64,000 nucleotides of DNA. Source: Bacteroidales bacterium M8 (lineage in GTDB: Bacteria > Bacteroidota > Bacteroidia > Bacteroidales > Muribaculaceae). Positions within the stretch are counted from its first letter, which is position 1. The number at the start of each line of letters is the position of its first letter. Location of the stretch: NCBI GenBank assembly GCA_001689495.1, contig LUJS01000042.1, positions 8,303 to 72,302 on the forward strand. Reading direction: 5' to 3'. The notes under the pieces were generated by a model. The model was not told the origin of the DNA, ran no database searches, and worked only from the letters and a program-made list of their open reading frames with translations. Position numbers and translations under genes: made by a program. This document shows positions 27,628 to 36,565 of this stretch, piece after piece.

Positions 27628-27993
27628 ATGACACAGATTGATAATGAAGTACAGTATCGTTGGGCTCTCCGCAGGGTGGAGGAGTTGCTTCCGCTTGTTA
27701 CTGACGATACTCCGCTCACCGATCCAAACAGCATTGAACTCGATTTGATTTCGGGACTCGTATCGGACTATTCGGAGCGCCATTATTCGATAGGCGAGCC
27801 GTCGCTGGCCGATGTGATAAAGCTTCGCATGTATGAACTCGGACTGACACAGGCGGCGCTTGCGAAGATGCTTGGCATCAATGCCTCGAGAATTTGCGAA
27901 TATCTTTCGGGCAAAAAGGAGCCTACGCTGAAACAAGCGCGCGTGATAAGCCGTGAGCTCAATATCAATCCGGCGATAGTGCTTGGAGTGTGA
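27628..27993 (+). CDS. higA: HigA-type antitoxin with HTH
   Basis: The 121-residue product has an N-terminal toxin-binding region and a Cro/C1-type helix-turn-helix near 70-110 (LGLTQAALAKMLGINASRIC). It follows higB, so it is the cognate antitoxin and probable autorepressor. An ATG 8 nt upstream is out of frame. No clear palindrome was found at the higB promoter. Confidence 0.9.
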   Translation: MTQIDNEVQYRWALRRVEELLPLVTDDTPLTDPNSIELDLISGLVSDYSERHYSIGEPSLADVIKLRMYELGLTQAALAKMLGINASRICEYLSGKKEPTLKQARVISRELNINPAIVLGV

Positions 27994-28001
27994 GGTTGAG
28001 G

Positions 28002-28032
28002 TTGCAGATGTGAGATTTTTTCAGTAATTTTG
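28002..28032 (+). promoter_or_regulatory. Promoter of ftsY
   Basis: TTG at 28002-28004, 20-nt spacer, TAATTTTG at 28025-28032, about 49 nt before the start codon. Confidence 0.75.
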
Positions 28033-28080
28033 CACCTTGATTACTCTCCAACCAATACCCACTGACAATAAGAGCATTAT

Positions 28081-29064
28081 ATGGGATTTTTTGATATATT
28101 TTCGCGCAAGAAAGACGCGCAAGAGAAGAAAGAGACTCTCGATCAGGGACTCGAAAAGACCAAACGCGGTTTTTTCGACCGTATTTCGCACGCCATTGCC
28201 GGCAAGTCGAAGGTCGATGACGAGGTGCTCGACCAGCTCGAGGAGATCTTCGTGACCTCGGATGTCGGGGTCGATACGACACTGCGCATCATCGAGCGTC
28301 TCGAGAAGCGTGTGGCGCGCGACAAATATGTCAGCTCTTCGGAACTGAACAACCTGCTGTGCGAGGAGATCTCGGAGATGCTCGCTGAGAACGACAACGA
28401 GATTTCGTCTCAGGAAGACTTCACCGTGCCCTCGGGACACCGTCCCCACGTGATTATGGTGGTGGGCGTGAACGGCGTGGGCAAGACCACGACCATCGGC
28501 AAGATGGCGGCCCAGTTCAAGCGCGCGGGCAACAAGGTGATGCTCGGCGCCGCCGACACATTCCGCGCCGCCGCCATAGAACAGCTCGAGGAGTGGGGAC
28601 GCCGCGCCGACGTGCCCGTGGTGAAGCAGAAGATAGGTGCCGACCCTGCGTCGGTGGCCTTCGACACCCTGCAGAGCGCCATCGCCAACGATGCCGACGT
28701 GGTCATCATCGACACCGCGGGTCGCCTGCACAACAAGAAGGGCCTGATGGACGAGCTGACCAAGGTGCGCAACGTGATGCAGAAGCTGGTGCCCGACGCG
28801 CCGCACGAGGTGCTGCTGGTGCTCGACGGCTCGACCGGACAGAACGCATTCGAGCAGGCGCGCCAGTTCGTGGCCGCCACTCAGGTCAACGAGCTGGCCA
28901 TCACCAAGCTCGACGGCACCGCCAAGGGTGGCGTGGTCATCGGCATCAGCGACCAGTTCAAGATACCCGTCAAGTACATAGGTCTCGGCGAGAAGATCGA
29001 CGACCTGCAGGTATTTGACAAACGTGCGTTCGTCGAGTCGCTTTTCGGTGAGAACAAACTCTGA
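28081..29064 (+). CDS. ftsY: Signal recognition particle receptor FtsY
   Basis: The SRP docking GTPase that delivers ribosomes to the translocon. The 327-residue product starts with a short basic and amphipathic N terminus (MGFFDIFSRKKDAQEKK), followed by the N domain and the G domain: GVNGVGKTTT (129-138), AADTFRAAA, DTAGRL, TKLDGTAKGG. It lacks the long acidic A domain seen in enterobacterial FtsY, which is normal for Bacteroidetes. rimO follows 3 nt later. Confidence 0.97.
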   Translation: MGFFDIFSRKKDAQEKKETLDQGLEKTKRGFFDRISHAIAGKSKVDDEVLDQLEEIFVTSDVGVDTTLRIIERLEKRVARDKYVSSSELNNLLCEEISEMLAENDNEISSQEDFTVPSGHRPHVIMVVGVNGVGKTTTIGKMAAQFKRAGNKVMLGAADTFRAAAIEQLEEWGRRADVPVVKQKIGADPASVAFDTLQSAIANDADVVIIDTAGRLHNKKGLMDELTKVRNVMQKLVPDAPHEVLLVLDGSTGQNAFEQARQFVAATQVNELAITKLDGTAKGGVVIGISDQFKIPVKYIGLGEKIDDLQVFDKRAFVESLFGENKL

Positions 29065-29067
29065 GAA

Positions 29068-30387
29068 ATGGCAGACAAGGTAGCAGTCATATCGCTCGGA
29101 TGCTCCAAGAATCTCGTGGACTCCGAGCGACTTATGAAGATGTTCGAATCGGCCGGGACCGAAGTGGCCTTCGAGCCCGACGAGTCGTATTTCGACACCA
29201 CGGACCGTGTGCATGTCGTCATCAATACCTGCGGATTCATCGGGGATGCCAAGGAGGAAAGCATAAACGAGATATTGTCGTGGTGCGGCCCGCGCCGCGA
29301 GGGCGACATTGCCGGACTGTATGTGATGGGGTGTCTGTCGCAGCGCTATGGCGATGACCTCCGCGCCGAGATACCCGAGGTCGACGCATGGTTCGGCAAG
29401 ACCGACTGGCCCGGGCTGGTGGGGCTGATAGCCCGCGCGCACCCCGGCGCCGCGCCTTACGACCGAGTGCTCACCACGCCCCGCCATCACGCATACCTCA
29501 AGATTGCCGAGGGGTGCGACCGCATGTGCGCCTTCTGCGCCATACCGCTCATCACGGGCCGCTATCGCTCGCGCCCCATCGAGGAGATTGTCGACGAGGC
29601 CCGCCTGCTGGTGTCGCGCGGCGTCAGGGAGCTCAACGTGATAGCACAGGACCTGACGTCATACGGACGCGACCTCTACGGCCGTGTAGAGATAGCCCGT
29701 CTGGTCGACGCGCTGGCCGATGTCGAGGGGGTTGAGTGGATACGGCTCCACTATGCCTATCCCAACGAGTTCCCGCTCGAGCTGCTCGACGTTATGGCCC
29801 GCCGCGACAACGTGTGCAAGTATCTCGACATAGCCCTGCAGCACGCATCAGACAAGGTGCTCGGCAACATGCGCCGCCACATCACGCTGGCCGAGACCGA
29901 GGCCCTGCTGGCCGAGATACGCCGCCGCGTGCCGGGCATACACCTGCGCACCACGCTGATGACCGGTTTTCCCGGCGAGGGCGAGGAGGAGTTTGCCGAG
30001 CTGCTCGACTTTGTCAGGCGCCAGCGATTCGAGCGCATGGGGGCATTCGCATACTGCGAGGAAGAGGACACCTATGCCGCCCGCCACTATGACGATTCGA
30101 TACCCGAAGAGGTGAAACAGCAGCGTCTGGACAGGCTCATGGCCGTGCAGGAAGAGATTTCGGCCGATGTGCAGCAGCAGAAGACGGGCCGAGTGATGCG
30201 TGTGGTCATAGACCGCGAGGAGCCCGACTATTATGTGGGCCGCACCGAGTATGACTCGCCCGAGGTAGACCCCGAGGTGCTCGTCGAGAAGACCCGCACC
30301 CTCAGGAAGGGAGAATTCTATAACGTAAAAATCAAATCCGCGCTCCCCTTCGAGCTGATAGGGGAGGCGACAGACGATAATGACTGA
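29068..30387 (+). CDS. rimO: Ribosomal protein S12 methylthiotransferase RimO
   Basis: A radical-SAM methylthiotransferase that modifies Asp of ribosomal protein S12. The N-terminal UPF0004 domain carries Cys12, Cys55 and Cys89 (GCSKN, NTCGF, MGCLSQ). The radical SAM motif CDRMCAFC is at 150-157 and a C-terminal TRAM domain follows. The 439-residue length is normal. It overlaps the next gene by 8 nt, so the two are translationally linked. Confidence 0.96.
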   Translation: MADKVAVISLGCSKNLVDSERLMKMFESAGTEVAFEPDESYFDTTDRVHVVINTCGFIGDAKEESINEILSWCGPRREGDIAGLYVMGCLSQRYGDDLRAEIPEVDAWFGKTDWPGLVGLIARAHPGAAPYDRVLTTPRHHAYLKIAEGCDRMCAFCAIPLITGRYRSRPIEEIVDEARLLVSRGVRELNVIAQDLTSYGRDLYGRVEIARLVDALADVEGVEWIRLHYAYPNEFPLELLDVMARRDNVCKYLDIALQHASDKVLGNMRRHITLAETEALLAEIRRRVPGIHLRTTLMTGFPGEGEEEFAELLDFVRRQRFERMGAFAYCEEEDTYAARHYDDSIPEEVKQQRLDRLMAVQEEISADVQQQKTGRVMRVVIDREEPDYYVGRTEYDSPEVDPEVLVEKTRTLRKGEFYNVKIKSALPFELIGEATDDND

Positions 30388-31555
30388 TCAGCAATCACTT
30401 GAACGCTTGGCAGCCGAAATCTGTCTGAGCCGCAACATACCGTTTGTCATATACTCGCTGCCCGGAGGCACGGCGACCCGGTTCTATGCGTCGCTGCCCG
30501 ACGCCGAGGGTTGCAGCAGGGTCTCGGCCGACGACTCGGGCGACTGCTTCTTCATCAGCCGCTTCGGGGCCGACGAGCCGTATGTGGCCGGTGTCAGGTG
30601 TGACATGTCGGCCCAAGACCTGATCGACTATATCACTGCCAACCCCGACACGGTCTATGTCGACACCGGCGAGATGCCATACAAGACATCGACCGTCAGG
30701 GCAAGCTGGAACATGGCGTTCCGCACCATGCGCGAGCGCCTGCGCCACGAAGGGGGCAAGGTGGTGCTGTCGCGCCACACGGCGCTGTTCAGCTCGCGCT
30801 CGCTGCTGCCGCTGGCGCTTGAATACATGTCGCTCAACCCCGACAATTTCGGATATATATGCTTCACGCCCGAGAACGGCGTGTGGTATGGCTCGACCCC
30901 CGAGCTGCTCCTCGCCACCGGTGACGGTGCCGGCGAATATTCCACAATGGCGCTGGCCGGGACACGCTGGAGCGACGACGGGCCGTGGGACGAGAAGAAC
31001 ATCGCCGAACACGAGACCGTGGTGGGCTACATAGCCTCGGTGCTCGAGGACGCAGGCCTCGAAGTGGCCCGCGGCACCCGGCACGGCGTGGTGACCAACG
31101 GGGTCGAACACCTCTGCACCCCACTAACCGCCCGCGGCGACGTGCCCTTCGGCGAGTTGCTGCAGCGGCTCAACCCCACACCGGCGGTGGCCGGAGTGCC
31201 TCTGGACAAGGCTCTGGGCGAGATAGACCTGCTCGAGAGCCATCAGCGCCGCTGCTATGCCGGCGCCGTGGGGGTCACCGAGGGTGGCCGCAGCATGGCG
31301 TTCGTCAACCTGCGCTGCGCCTTTGCCGCACCCGCCGTCAACTGCAACGGCCGCCTTGAGGGGTGGATACACAACGTCTATGCCGGCGGGGGGATAATGC
31401 CCGACTCTGACGAGGAGACCGAGTGGTCTGAGCTCGAACACAAGAGCCGCACCCTGATACGCCTGATAGACGGCGACATGTGGGACCCCGAAACCGTTTA
31501 CAATCCTGCCAAAATACCCTTTACAACTCTGACACCCGTCACTCCGGAAAAATGA
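30380..31555 (+). CDS. menF: Isochorismate synthase-like chorismate-binding enzyme
   Basis: A 391-residue member of the chorismate-binding family (MenF/EntC/PabB). The C-terminal two-thirds carry the catalytic signature (MALAGTRWSDDGPWDEKNIAEHE, near 190-215, with the KNxxEH motif), GEIDLLESHQRRCYAG and GWIHNVYAGGGI. The MenF role (chorismate to isochorismate, first step of menaquinone synthesis) is most likely in Bacteroidales. menD and later men genes are not in the window. It overlaps rimO upstream, and its stop overlaps the next ATG. Confidence 0.86.
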   Translation: MTDQQSLERLAAEICLSRNIPFVIYSLPGGTATRFYASLPDAEGCSRVSADDSGDCFFISRFGADEPYVAGVRCDMSAQDLIDYITANPDTVYVDTGEMPYKTSTVRASWNMAFRTMRERLRHEGGKVVLSRHTALFSSRSLLPLALEYMSLNPDNFGYICFTPENGVWYGSTPELLLATGDGAGEYSTMALAGTRWSDDGPWDEKNIAEHETVVGYIASVLEDAGLEVARGTRHGVVTNGVEHLCTPLTARGDVPFGELLQRLNPTPAVAGVPLDKALGEIDLLESHQRRCYAGAVGVTEGGRSMAFVNLRCAFAAPAVNCNGRLEGWIHNVYAGGGIMPDSDEETEWSELEHKSRTLIRLIDGDMWDPETVYNPAKIPFTTLTPVTPEK

Positions 31556-32937
31556 AAAAAGGAAGTCCGTTTCTCATCATCCTCATAGCTCTTGTCCTCG
31601 TTGTCATAGTGTCCCTGCTGCCGCTGTCGCGGTGGACCGGGGGGCGCGTCAAGGATTTCTCGCTCTTCAGCGACATATTGCGCGAAGTCGGCATCATCGA
31701 GCATACCGACCCCTCGCAGGAACAGATAGACCCCGCCCTGCTCGAGGCCATGGAAGAGTCCAAGGACCCGCGCGAGCCGCCCGACTCGGTGCTGGCACAG
31801 CCCATCGACACCATCATTCAGGCCCCCCGCCCGGCGCGTCAGGGCGAGCTGGTGGTCATCGAGGACTATACGACCCACGAGTCCGGCCTGATGTGGTTCA
31901 AGGACGCCCTCGCCTCGGGCAGCACGGCCCGCGTGGCCGTGGTCGGCGACAGCTGGATCGAGGGCGACATCTTCACACAAGACCTGCGCCATCTGCTGCA
32001 GGAGGCCCACGGCGGACAGGGAGCCGGATATGTGTCGATGCACACCGACTTTCCCGGATTCCGCCGCTCGGTCAAGCAGGGTGGCAAGGGTTGGAAGACA
32101 TTCATGGCCAACAAGAAAGCAGACCGCAAGTATCTCGACCTGACCGAGCAGTATGCCCTGCCCGAGAGCGGAGTCACCGCCACGGCCACATACGAGGGCA
32201 CCAACGCCTTTCCGGGACAGACGGACTCGTGGACACGCTCGCGATTCCTCTACATAGCGCCCAAGGGGGGCACGGTGTCTGTTAAAATAGCTGACAGCGA
32301 GTGGATCGAGCGCAATATAGAGCCCTCGGATTCCGTTGAGTGTATGGAGCTTCAGGGCGCCACGACCGGATTCGAGGTCAAGACCTCGTCGGCCGGCATC
32401 GTCGGCCTCGGCGTATGGCTCGACACCCCCGCCGGAGTCAGTCTCGACTGCATGTCGTCGCGCGGATTCTCGGGCATCACCCTCACCGGCATCAACACCG
32501 CACTGTGCCGCGACATGGCCCGCTATGTCGACTACAGTCTGGTGGTGCTCGAGTTCGGCATCAACGCCATGTCGTCGACCCAGAAAGACTATTCTGTCTA
32601 CTCGTCGCGCATGGTCGGCGTCATCAACCATGTGCGCGCCTGCTATCCCCGCGCCGACATACTGGTTATGGGCGTGGGCGACCGCGGCGAGAAGCGCGGC
32701 GGCGCCGTTGTCTCGATGGCCACCGCACAGGCCATGATCAGCGCCCAGCGCGACGCCGCACGCCGGGCACACTGTCTGTTCTGGGACACCCGCGAGGCCA
32801 TGGGCGGCGAAGGCGCCGTGGTCGAGTGGAGCAGCAATGGACACATCAACAAGGATTACATCCACATGACCCACAAGGGTGGCGCACGCCTTGCCAAAGA
32901 GCTCTTCAACGCCATAGAACACAGTCTCAAACAATGA
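31552..32937 (+). CDS. SGNH/GDSL-like hydrolase or acetyltransferase-associated protein
   Basis: A 461-residue protein with one N-terminal membrane segment (about 6-25), then an extracytoplasmic SGNH-like domain: VAVVGDSWIEGD (Ser134 in GDS), a Gly block (GGQGAGYVS), LEFGINAMSS and a C-terminal DYIHMTHKG (Asp435, His438). These match blocks I, III and V of the SGNH family. It overlaps menF by 4 nt (ATGA) and is followed, again with ATGA overlap, by a second SGNH protein and then an MBOAT acyltransferase. In comparable systems such pairs move acetyl groups onto a cell-surface polymer; the target here is unknown. Confidence 0.84.
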   Translation: MKKGSPFLIILIALVLVVIVSLLPLSRWTGGRVKDFSLFSDILREVGIIEHTDPSQEQIDPALLEAMEESKDPREPPDSVLAQPIDTIIQAPRPARQGELVVIEDYTTHESGLMWFKDALASGSTARVAVVGDSWIEGDIFTQDLRHLLQEAHGGQGAGYVSMHTDFPGFRRSVKQGGKGWKTFMANKKADRKYLDLTEQYALPESGVTATATYEGTNAFPGQTDSWTRSRFLYIAPKGGTVSVKIADSEWIERNIEPSDSVECMELQGATTGFEVKTSSAGIVGLGVWLDTPAGVSLDCMSSRGFSGITLTGINTALCRDMARYVDYSLVVLEFGINAMSSTQKDYSVYSSRMVGVINHVRACYPRADILVMGVGDRGEKRGGAVVSMATAQAMISAQRDAARRAHCLFWDTREAMGGEGAVVEWSSNGHINKDYIHMTHKGGARLAKELFNAIEHSLKQ

Positions 32938-34325
32938 CAATACAAAGCATAACACGACATATCATCCCCCTGCTGCTGCCCGTCGCGCTCCCCGCGTGCC
33001 TCTGGGCCCAGCAGCCGTCGTCCGAAACCGACGAACCCGCCGAAGACGACATCGAGGTCTCGGATGTCGAGGGGGACGACCGTCAGGAACTCTCGGCGGC
33101 CGTCGAGATACCCGGCGAGGCCGACGACATCGACATACCCGTCCCCTCGTTCATACGCCAGAACGCCAACCACATCATCATGAACGGCGCCGACTGGGGT
33201 CCCCTCCGCAGGGCCTTCGAGGCATCGTCGGTCAACCCCGTGTCGATAGTGATGATAGGCGACAGCCACATACAGGCCGACATCTCGAGCGGCACCACGC
33301 GCGAGCTGCTGCAATATGACTTCGGCAACGCCGGGCGCGGACTCGTGGCCCCCCTCAAGATCAGCGGCACCAACGAGCCTACCGACTATGTGTTCCAGAG
33401 CCGCAACTCGTGGATACCCGCCAAGCTCATGTCGTCGTCGTGGCGCCAGACCGTCGGATTCACCGGCACATCCATCCGCCCCTCGTCGCAGAGCTCGGAG
33501 CTCACCATAGGCACATCGGACAAGGAGGACTACAACCCCTTCTCGTCGGTGACCATCTTTCACTCGGGACGCCTCACCGTCAAGGGCGTGACCGGCGAGG
33601 ACGGCCGTCCGCTGCAGTTCAGGGCCATCCCCTCGCACGACTACACCCAGATACTCCTTCCCTCGCAGCAGACCCGCGTCACCATAGACTTCTCGTCGGC
33701 CGGAGACCTCACCGTGTTCGGCGCGTCGCTGTCGGGCGACCGTCCCGGCGTCTTCTATCACGCCATCGGCAACAACGGCGCCGCCTACGAGACATACAAC
33801 CGCATCGGCAATGTCGGCGCCGGCATCGCCCCGCTCAGGCCCTCGCTGGTCATCGTGTCGCTGGGCACCAACGAGGCGTTCGGGCGTCTGGACACTCAGG
33901 CATTCACCCGCTCGATAGACCGTCTGGTCGCCAACATCCGCGCCGCCAACCCGCAGGCACAGATACTGCTCACCACCCCCATGGAGTGCCAGAAGTCGGT
34001 GACCACCACCAAGAAGGTGCGCGTGGCCGGCAAGCGCCGCAAGGGGCGCAAGGCACGCACCCGCACCGTCAACCGCACGTCGCGCTCGTATGCCGTCAAC
34101 CGCAACATAGCCCCCCTGCGTCAGGCCATACTCGACTACGGCAAGCAGAACGGCATCGCCGTCTACGACTGGTATGAGGTGGCCGGAGGCTCGGGCGCGA
34201 GCACGTCGTGGATCGGACACGGCCTCTTTGCCAAAGACCGCGTGCACCATTCGCGTCAGGGCTACAGCCTCGAGGGCCGTCTGGTCTACGAGGCCCTTAT
34301 GGACGCGCTGCGCAACACCAAATAA
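32934..34325 (+). CDS. Second SGNH/GDSL-like exported protein
   Basis: A 463-residue protein with a signal peptide (LLLPVALPACLWAQ, cut near 25) and an acidic linker (30-75). Its SGNH-like domain has VMIGDSHIQADISSG (Ser111), VSLGTNEAF and a C-terminal DRVHHSRQGY. It is a paralogue of the gene upstream. A longer frame starting upstream in another reading of the first SGNH gene is spurious; the ATG overlapping the upstream stop by 4 nt is used. Confidence 0.84.
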   Translation: MTIQSITRHIIPLLLPVALPACLWAQQPSSETDEPAEDDIEVSDVEGDDRQELSAAVEIPGEADDIDIPVPSFIRQNANHIIMNGADWGPLRRAFEASSVNPVSIVMIGDSHIQADISSGTTRELLQYDFGNAGRGLVAPLKISGTNEPTDYVFQSRNSWIPAKLMSSSWRQTVGFTGTSIRPSSQSSELTIGTSDKEDYNPFSSVTIFHSGRLTVKGVTGEDGRPLQFRAIPSHDYTQILLPSQQTRVTIDFSSAGDLTVFGASLSGDRPGVFYHAIGNNGAAYETYNRIGNVGAGIAPLRPSLVIVSLGTNEAFGRLDTQAFTRSIDRLVANIRAANPQAQILLTTPMECQKSVTTTKKVRVAGKRRKGRKARTRTVNRTSRSYAVNRNIAPLRQAILDYGKQNGIAVYDWYEVAGGSGASTSWIGHGLFAKDRVHHSRQGYSLEGRLVYEALMDALRNTK

Positions 34326-34374
34326 GCTATAACCTCTCTCTTGTTTACAGGCTGCGAAAGCTATCGAAACCAAA

Positions 34375-35955
34375 TTGGAAACTATCTTCGCCAACATTAC
34401 CTCGCTGTGCGAGCGCCTCAACATCGACATCTCCAAGGTGATCGAGACGCTGAGCTACAGCCCCTCGGCCCCCCTGCTGTTCAATACCGGGCTCTTTGTG
34501 GTGCTGTTTGCCGTCTTTCTCGCATTCTACCGTCTGCTGCGCCCGTTCCGCACGGCCAGAATGATATTCACCATACTCTTCTCGCTCTATTTCTACTACA
34601 AGTCCTCGGGGCTCTGCGTGCTGATACTGGTTGGCGTGGCCCTGAGCGACTGGTTGCTGGGCCTGTGCATGGGCGCCACGCGGCGCGACTGGCTCAGGCG
34701 CGTGCTGGTGGGTCTCAACATCTGCGTCAACGTGGGCATGCTGGCCTATTTCAAGTACTTCAACCTCATAGCCGACACGCTCGGCCGCTTCCTCACCACC
34801 TCGATCACCGTGGCCGACATACTGCTGCCCGCCGGCATATCGTTCTTCACGTTCAGGTCCATCAGCTATCTCGTCGATCTCTATCGCGGACAGCTGCAGC
34901 CCTGCCGCAACCCGCTCGACTACATGTTCTTCCTCACCTTCTTCCCCCCGCTGCTGGCCGGACCAGTGGTGAGGGCCAAGGACATGCTGCCGCAGGTGGC
35001 CGATGACCCCGCGCCCACGCGCGAGATGGTCAGCGAGGGTGTCTGGCTCATCATACTCGGCATCATCAAGAAGATGGTCATAGCCGATTTCATCTCGGGC
35101 AACTTCGTGGACCGCGTGTTTGACAATCCGGCCCTCTATAGCGGGTTCGAGAACATGATGGCTTCGTTCGGATTCACCATACAGCTTTATTGCGACTTCT
35201 CGGGCTACTCGGACATGGCCATAGGCATAGCGCTGCTGATGGGATACAGGTTCAAGGAAAACTTCAACGCCCCCTTCAAGGCCCAGAATCCCACCGAATT
35301 CTGGCACCGCTGGCACATATCCCTGTCGACATGGCTCAGGGACTACGTCTACATACCCATGGGCGGCAACCGCTGCTCGCGCGCGCGTTCATATTTCAAC
35401 CAGTTTGCCACGATGGTCATCGGCGGCCTCTGGCACGGAGCCTCGTGGATGTATGTCATCTGGGGAGCCGTGCACGGCGCCCTGCTGGTGCTGCACAAGA
35501 TGCTGCGCTCGCTGCTGCCGACGGGTCAGGCCGTGGTCGTGGCTGAGAGCGAGGGTGGGGGAGAGGTATCGCTGTTCGAGCAGCGCCAGCGGCCCCGCAC
35601 CGCCCCGTGGCTCAAGGCCATCAACATGGTGGTGACCTTCGTGCTTGTCTCGGCGGCCTTCATGCTGTTCCGCGCCCGCTCGCTCGAGGACGTATCCATG
35701 ATGTGGCATCAGATCATCAACGACTTCCATCTCTCGGTGGCGCCGCAGTTTGTCAGCGGCTACCTCACCATAGTCATCGCCATGGCCGTCGGCTATCTGG
35801 TGCACGTCACCCCCACGCGCGTCACCGCCCCCGTCAGGAAGGCCGTCACCGCCGCCCCCCTGCTGCTTCAGGCCCTCCTGCTGGCCATCGCCCTCCTCAT
35901 AGCCATACAGGTCCGCAGCTCGGACATAGTACCGTTTATCTATCTGCAGTACTAG
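34375..35955 (+). CDS. MBOAT family O-acyltransferase (AlgI-like)
   Basis: A 526-residue integral membrane protein of the AlgI/DltB group. It has about ten hydrophobic segments, the family motif WHRWHISLSTWLRDYVYIPMGG, and the catalytic His in GGLWHGASWMYVIWG. MBOAT proteins bring an acyl group, usually acetyl, across the membrane for transfer by an SGNH partner, two of which precede it. The start is a TTG at 34375, 49 nt after the upstream stop; no ATG fits before the first membrane segment. Confidence 0.92.
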   Translation: METIFANITSLCERLNIDISKVIETLSYSPSAPLLFNTGLFVVLFAVFLAFYRLLRPFRTARMIFTILFSLYFYYKSSGLCVLILVGVALSDWLLGLCMGATRRDWLRRVLVGLNICVNVGMLAYFKYFNLIADTLGRFLTTSITVADILLPAGISFFTFRSISYLVDLYRGQLQPCRNPLDYMFFLTFFPPLLAGPVVRAKDMLPQVADDPAPTREMVSEGVWLIILGIIKKMVIADFISGNFVDRVFDNPALYSGFENMMASFGFTIQLYCDFSGYSDMAIGIALLMGYRFKENFNAPFKAQNPTEFWHRWHISLSTWLRDYVYIPMGGNRCSRARSYFNQFATMVIGGLWHGASWMYVIWGAVHGALLVLHKMLRSLLPTGQAVVVAESEGGGEVSLFEQRQRPRTAPWLKAINMVVTFVLVSAAFMLFRARSLEDVSMMWHQIINDFHLSVAPQFVSGYLTIVIAMAVGYLVHVTPTRVTAPVRKAVTAAPLLLQALLLAIALLIAIQVRSSDIVPFIYLQY

Positions 35956-36055
35956 TTGGTCTAGTTGGACTAGTTGGACTAGACCAACTGGACTGGTAAA
36001 CCGGCGTCCTGACGGACGCCATGTTTATGGTGACTCTCTCCGTCCTTGGGGACGG
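35954..36055 (+). terminator. Hairpins after the MBOAT gene
   Basis: AGTTGGTCTAGT (35954-35965) pairs perfectly with ACTAGACCAACT (35978-35989). Two smaller perfect hairpins follow: GGCGTCC/GGACGCC at 36003-36020 and CCGTCC/GGACGG at 36040-36055. The first is built of the same CTAGTTGGA units as 3668-3714. A series of stems before the SusC promoter fits operon termination. Confidence 0.6.
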
Positions 36056-36101
36056 GTGATGGTTTGGTGCGATAGTTTTTCTCAAATTTTTGCTTAAAAT
36101 A

Positions 36102-36565
36102 TTTGAATAATCCAAAATAATGTTTTACATTTGCCGTCGGAATCCTCACCGGAGCCGACGGGCCGAGGCGGGGTGACCGAAACTTATTTTCCTTCACGAG
36201 CCTATCAGAGGGTGACATGAACGGGAAAAAGTGTAGAGAATCATACATAAAGACATCAGCACTTCAGAGATTTTTCCCAGCAAGCAACCGCCGCAAGTTC
36301 TTTCCGCCAACTCACGTCAATTCTATCATTCAATGTTTTGCTGCTGAATTTCTTACCATCAGCAACCTGAAAAACTCTCGAGCCAAGAAGTCTTGAAAAC
36401 ATCCGTCCGTGCCGCCACCCCGCGGCCCGAGTCCGGCGTATCGTTCCGTGCACTTTTCTCTCCCCCCGCCTATCACACCTGACTGAAGACACGTTTCCGG
36501 AAATACAGAGTAGAGAAAAAATTTACAAAAATCATATTTACAAAACTTTCTAAAAAAACTCTTGC
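36102..36565 (+). promoter_or_regulatory. SusC-operon promoter and long leader
   Basis: TTTG at 36102-36105, exactly 20 nt, TACATTTG at 36126-36133. If the transcript starts near 36140 the leader before the susC-like ATG is about 425 nt. It contains a small stem (CCGTCGG 36134-36140 with CCGACGG 36155-36161) and no convincing ORF. The minus-strand open frame at 36256-36492 looks random. No known riboswitch was recognised. Confidence 0.65.

Noticed and set aside
36134..36200. Riboswitch in the SusC leader
   Set aside because: Only one small stem; no match to a known riboswitch core was recognised.
36256..36492. 78-codon minus-strand ORF in the SusC leader
   Set aside because: No start context and random-like composition; it lies within the likely leader of the SusC operon.
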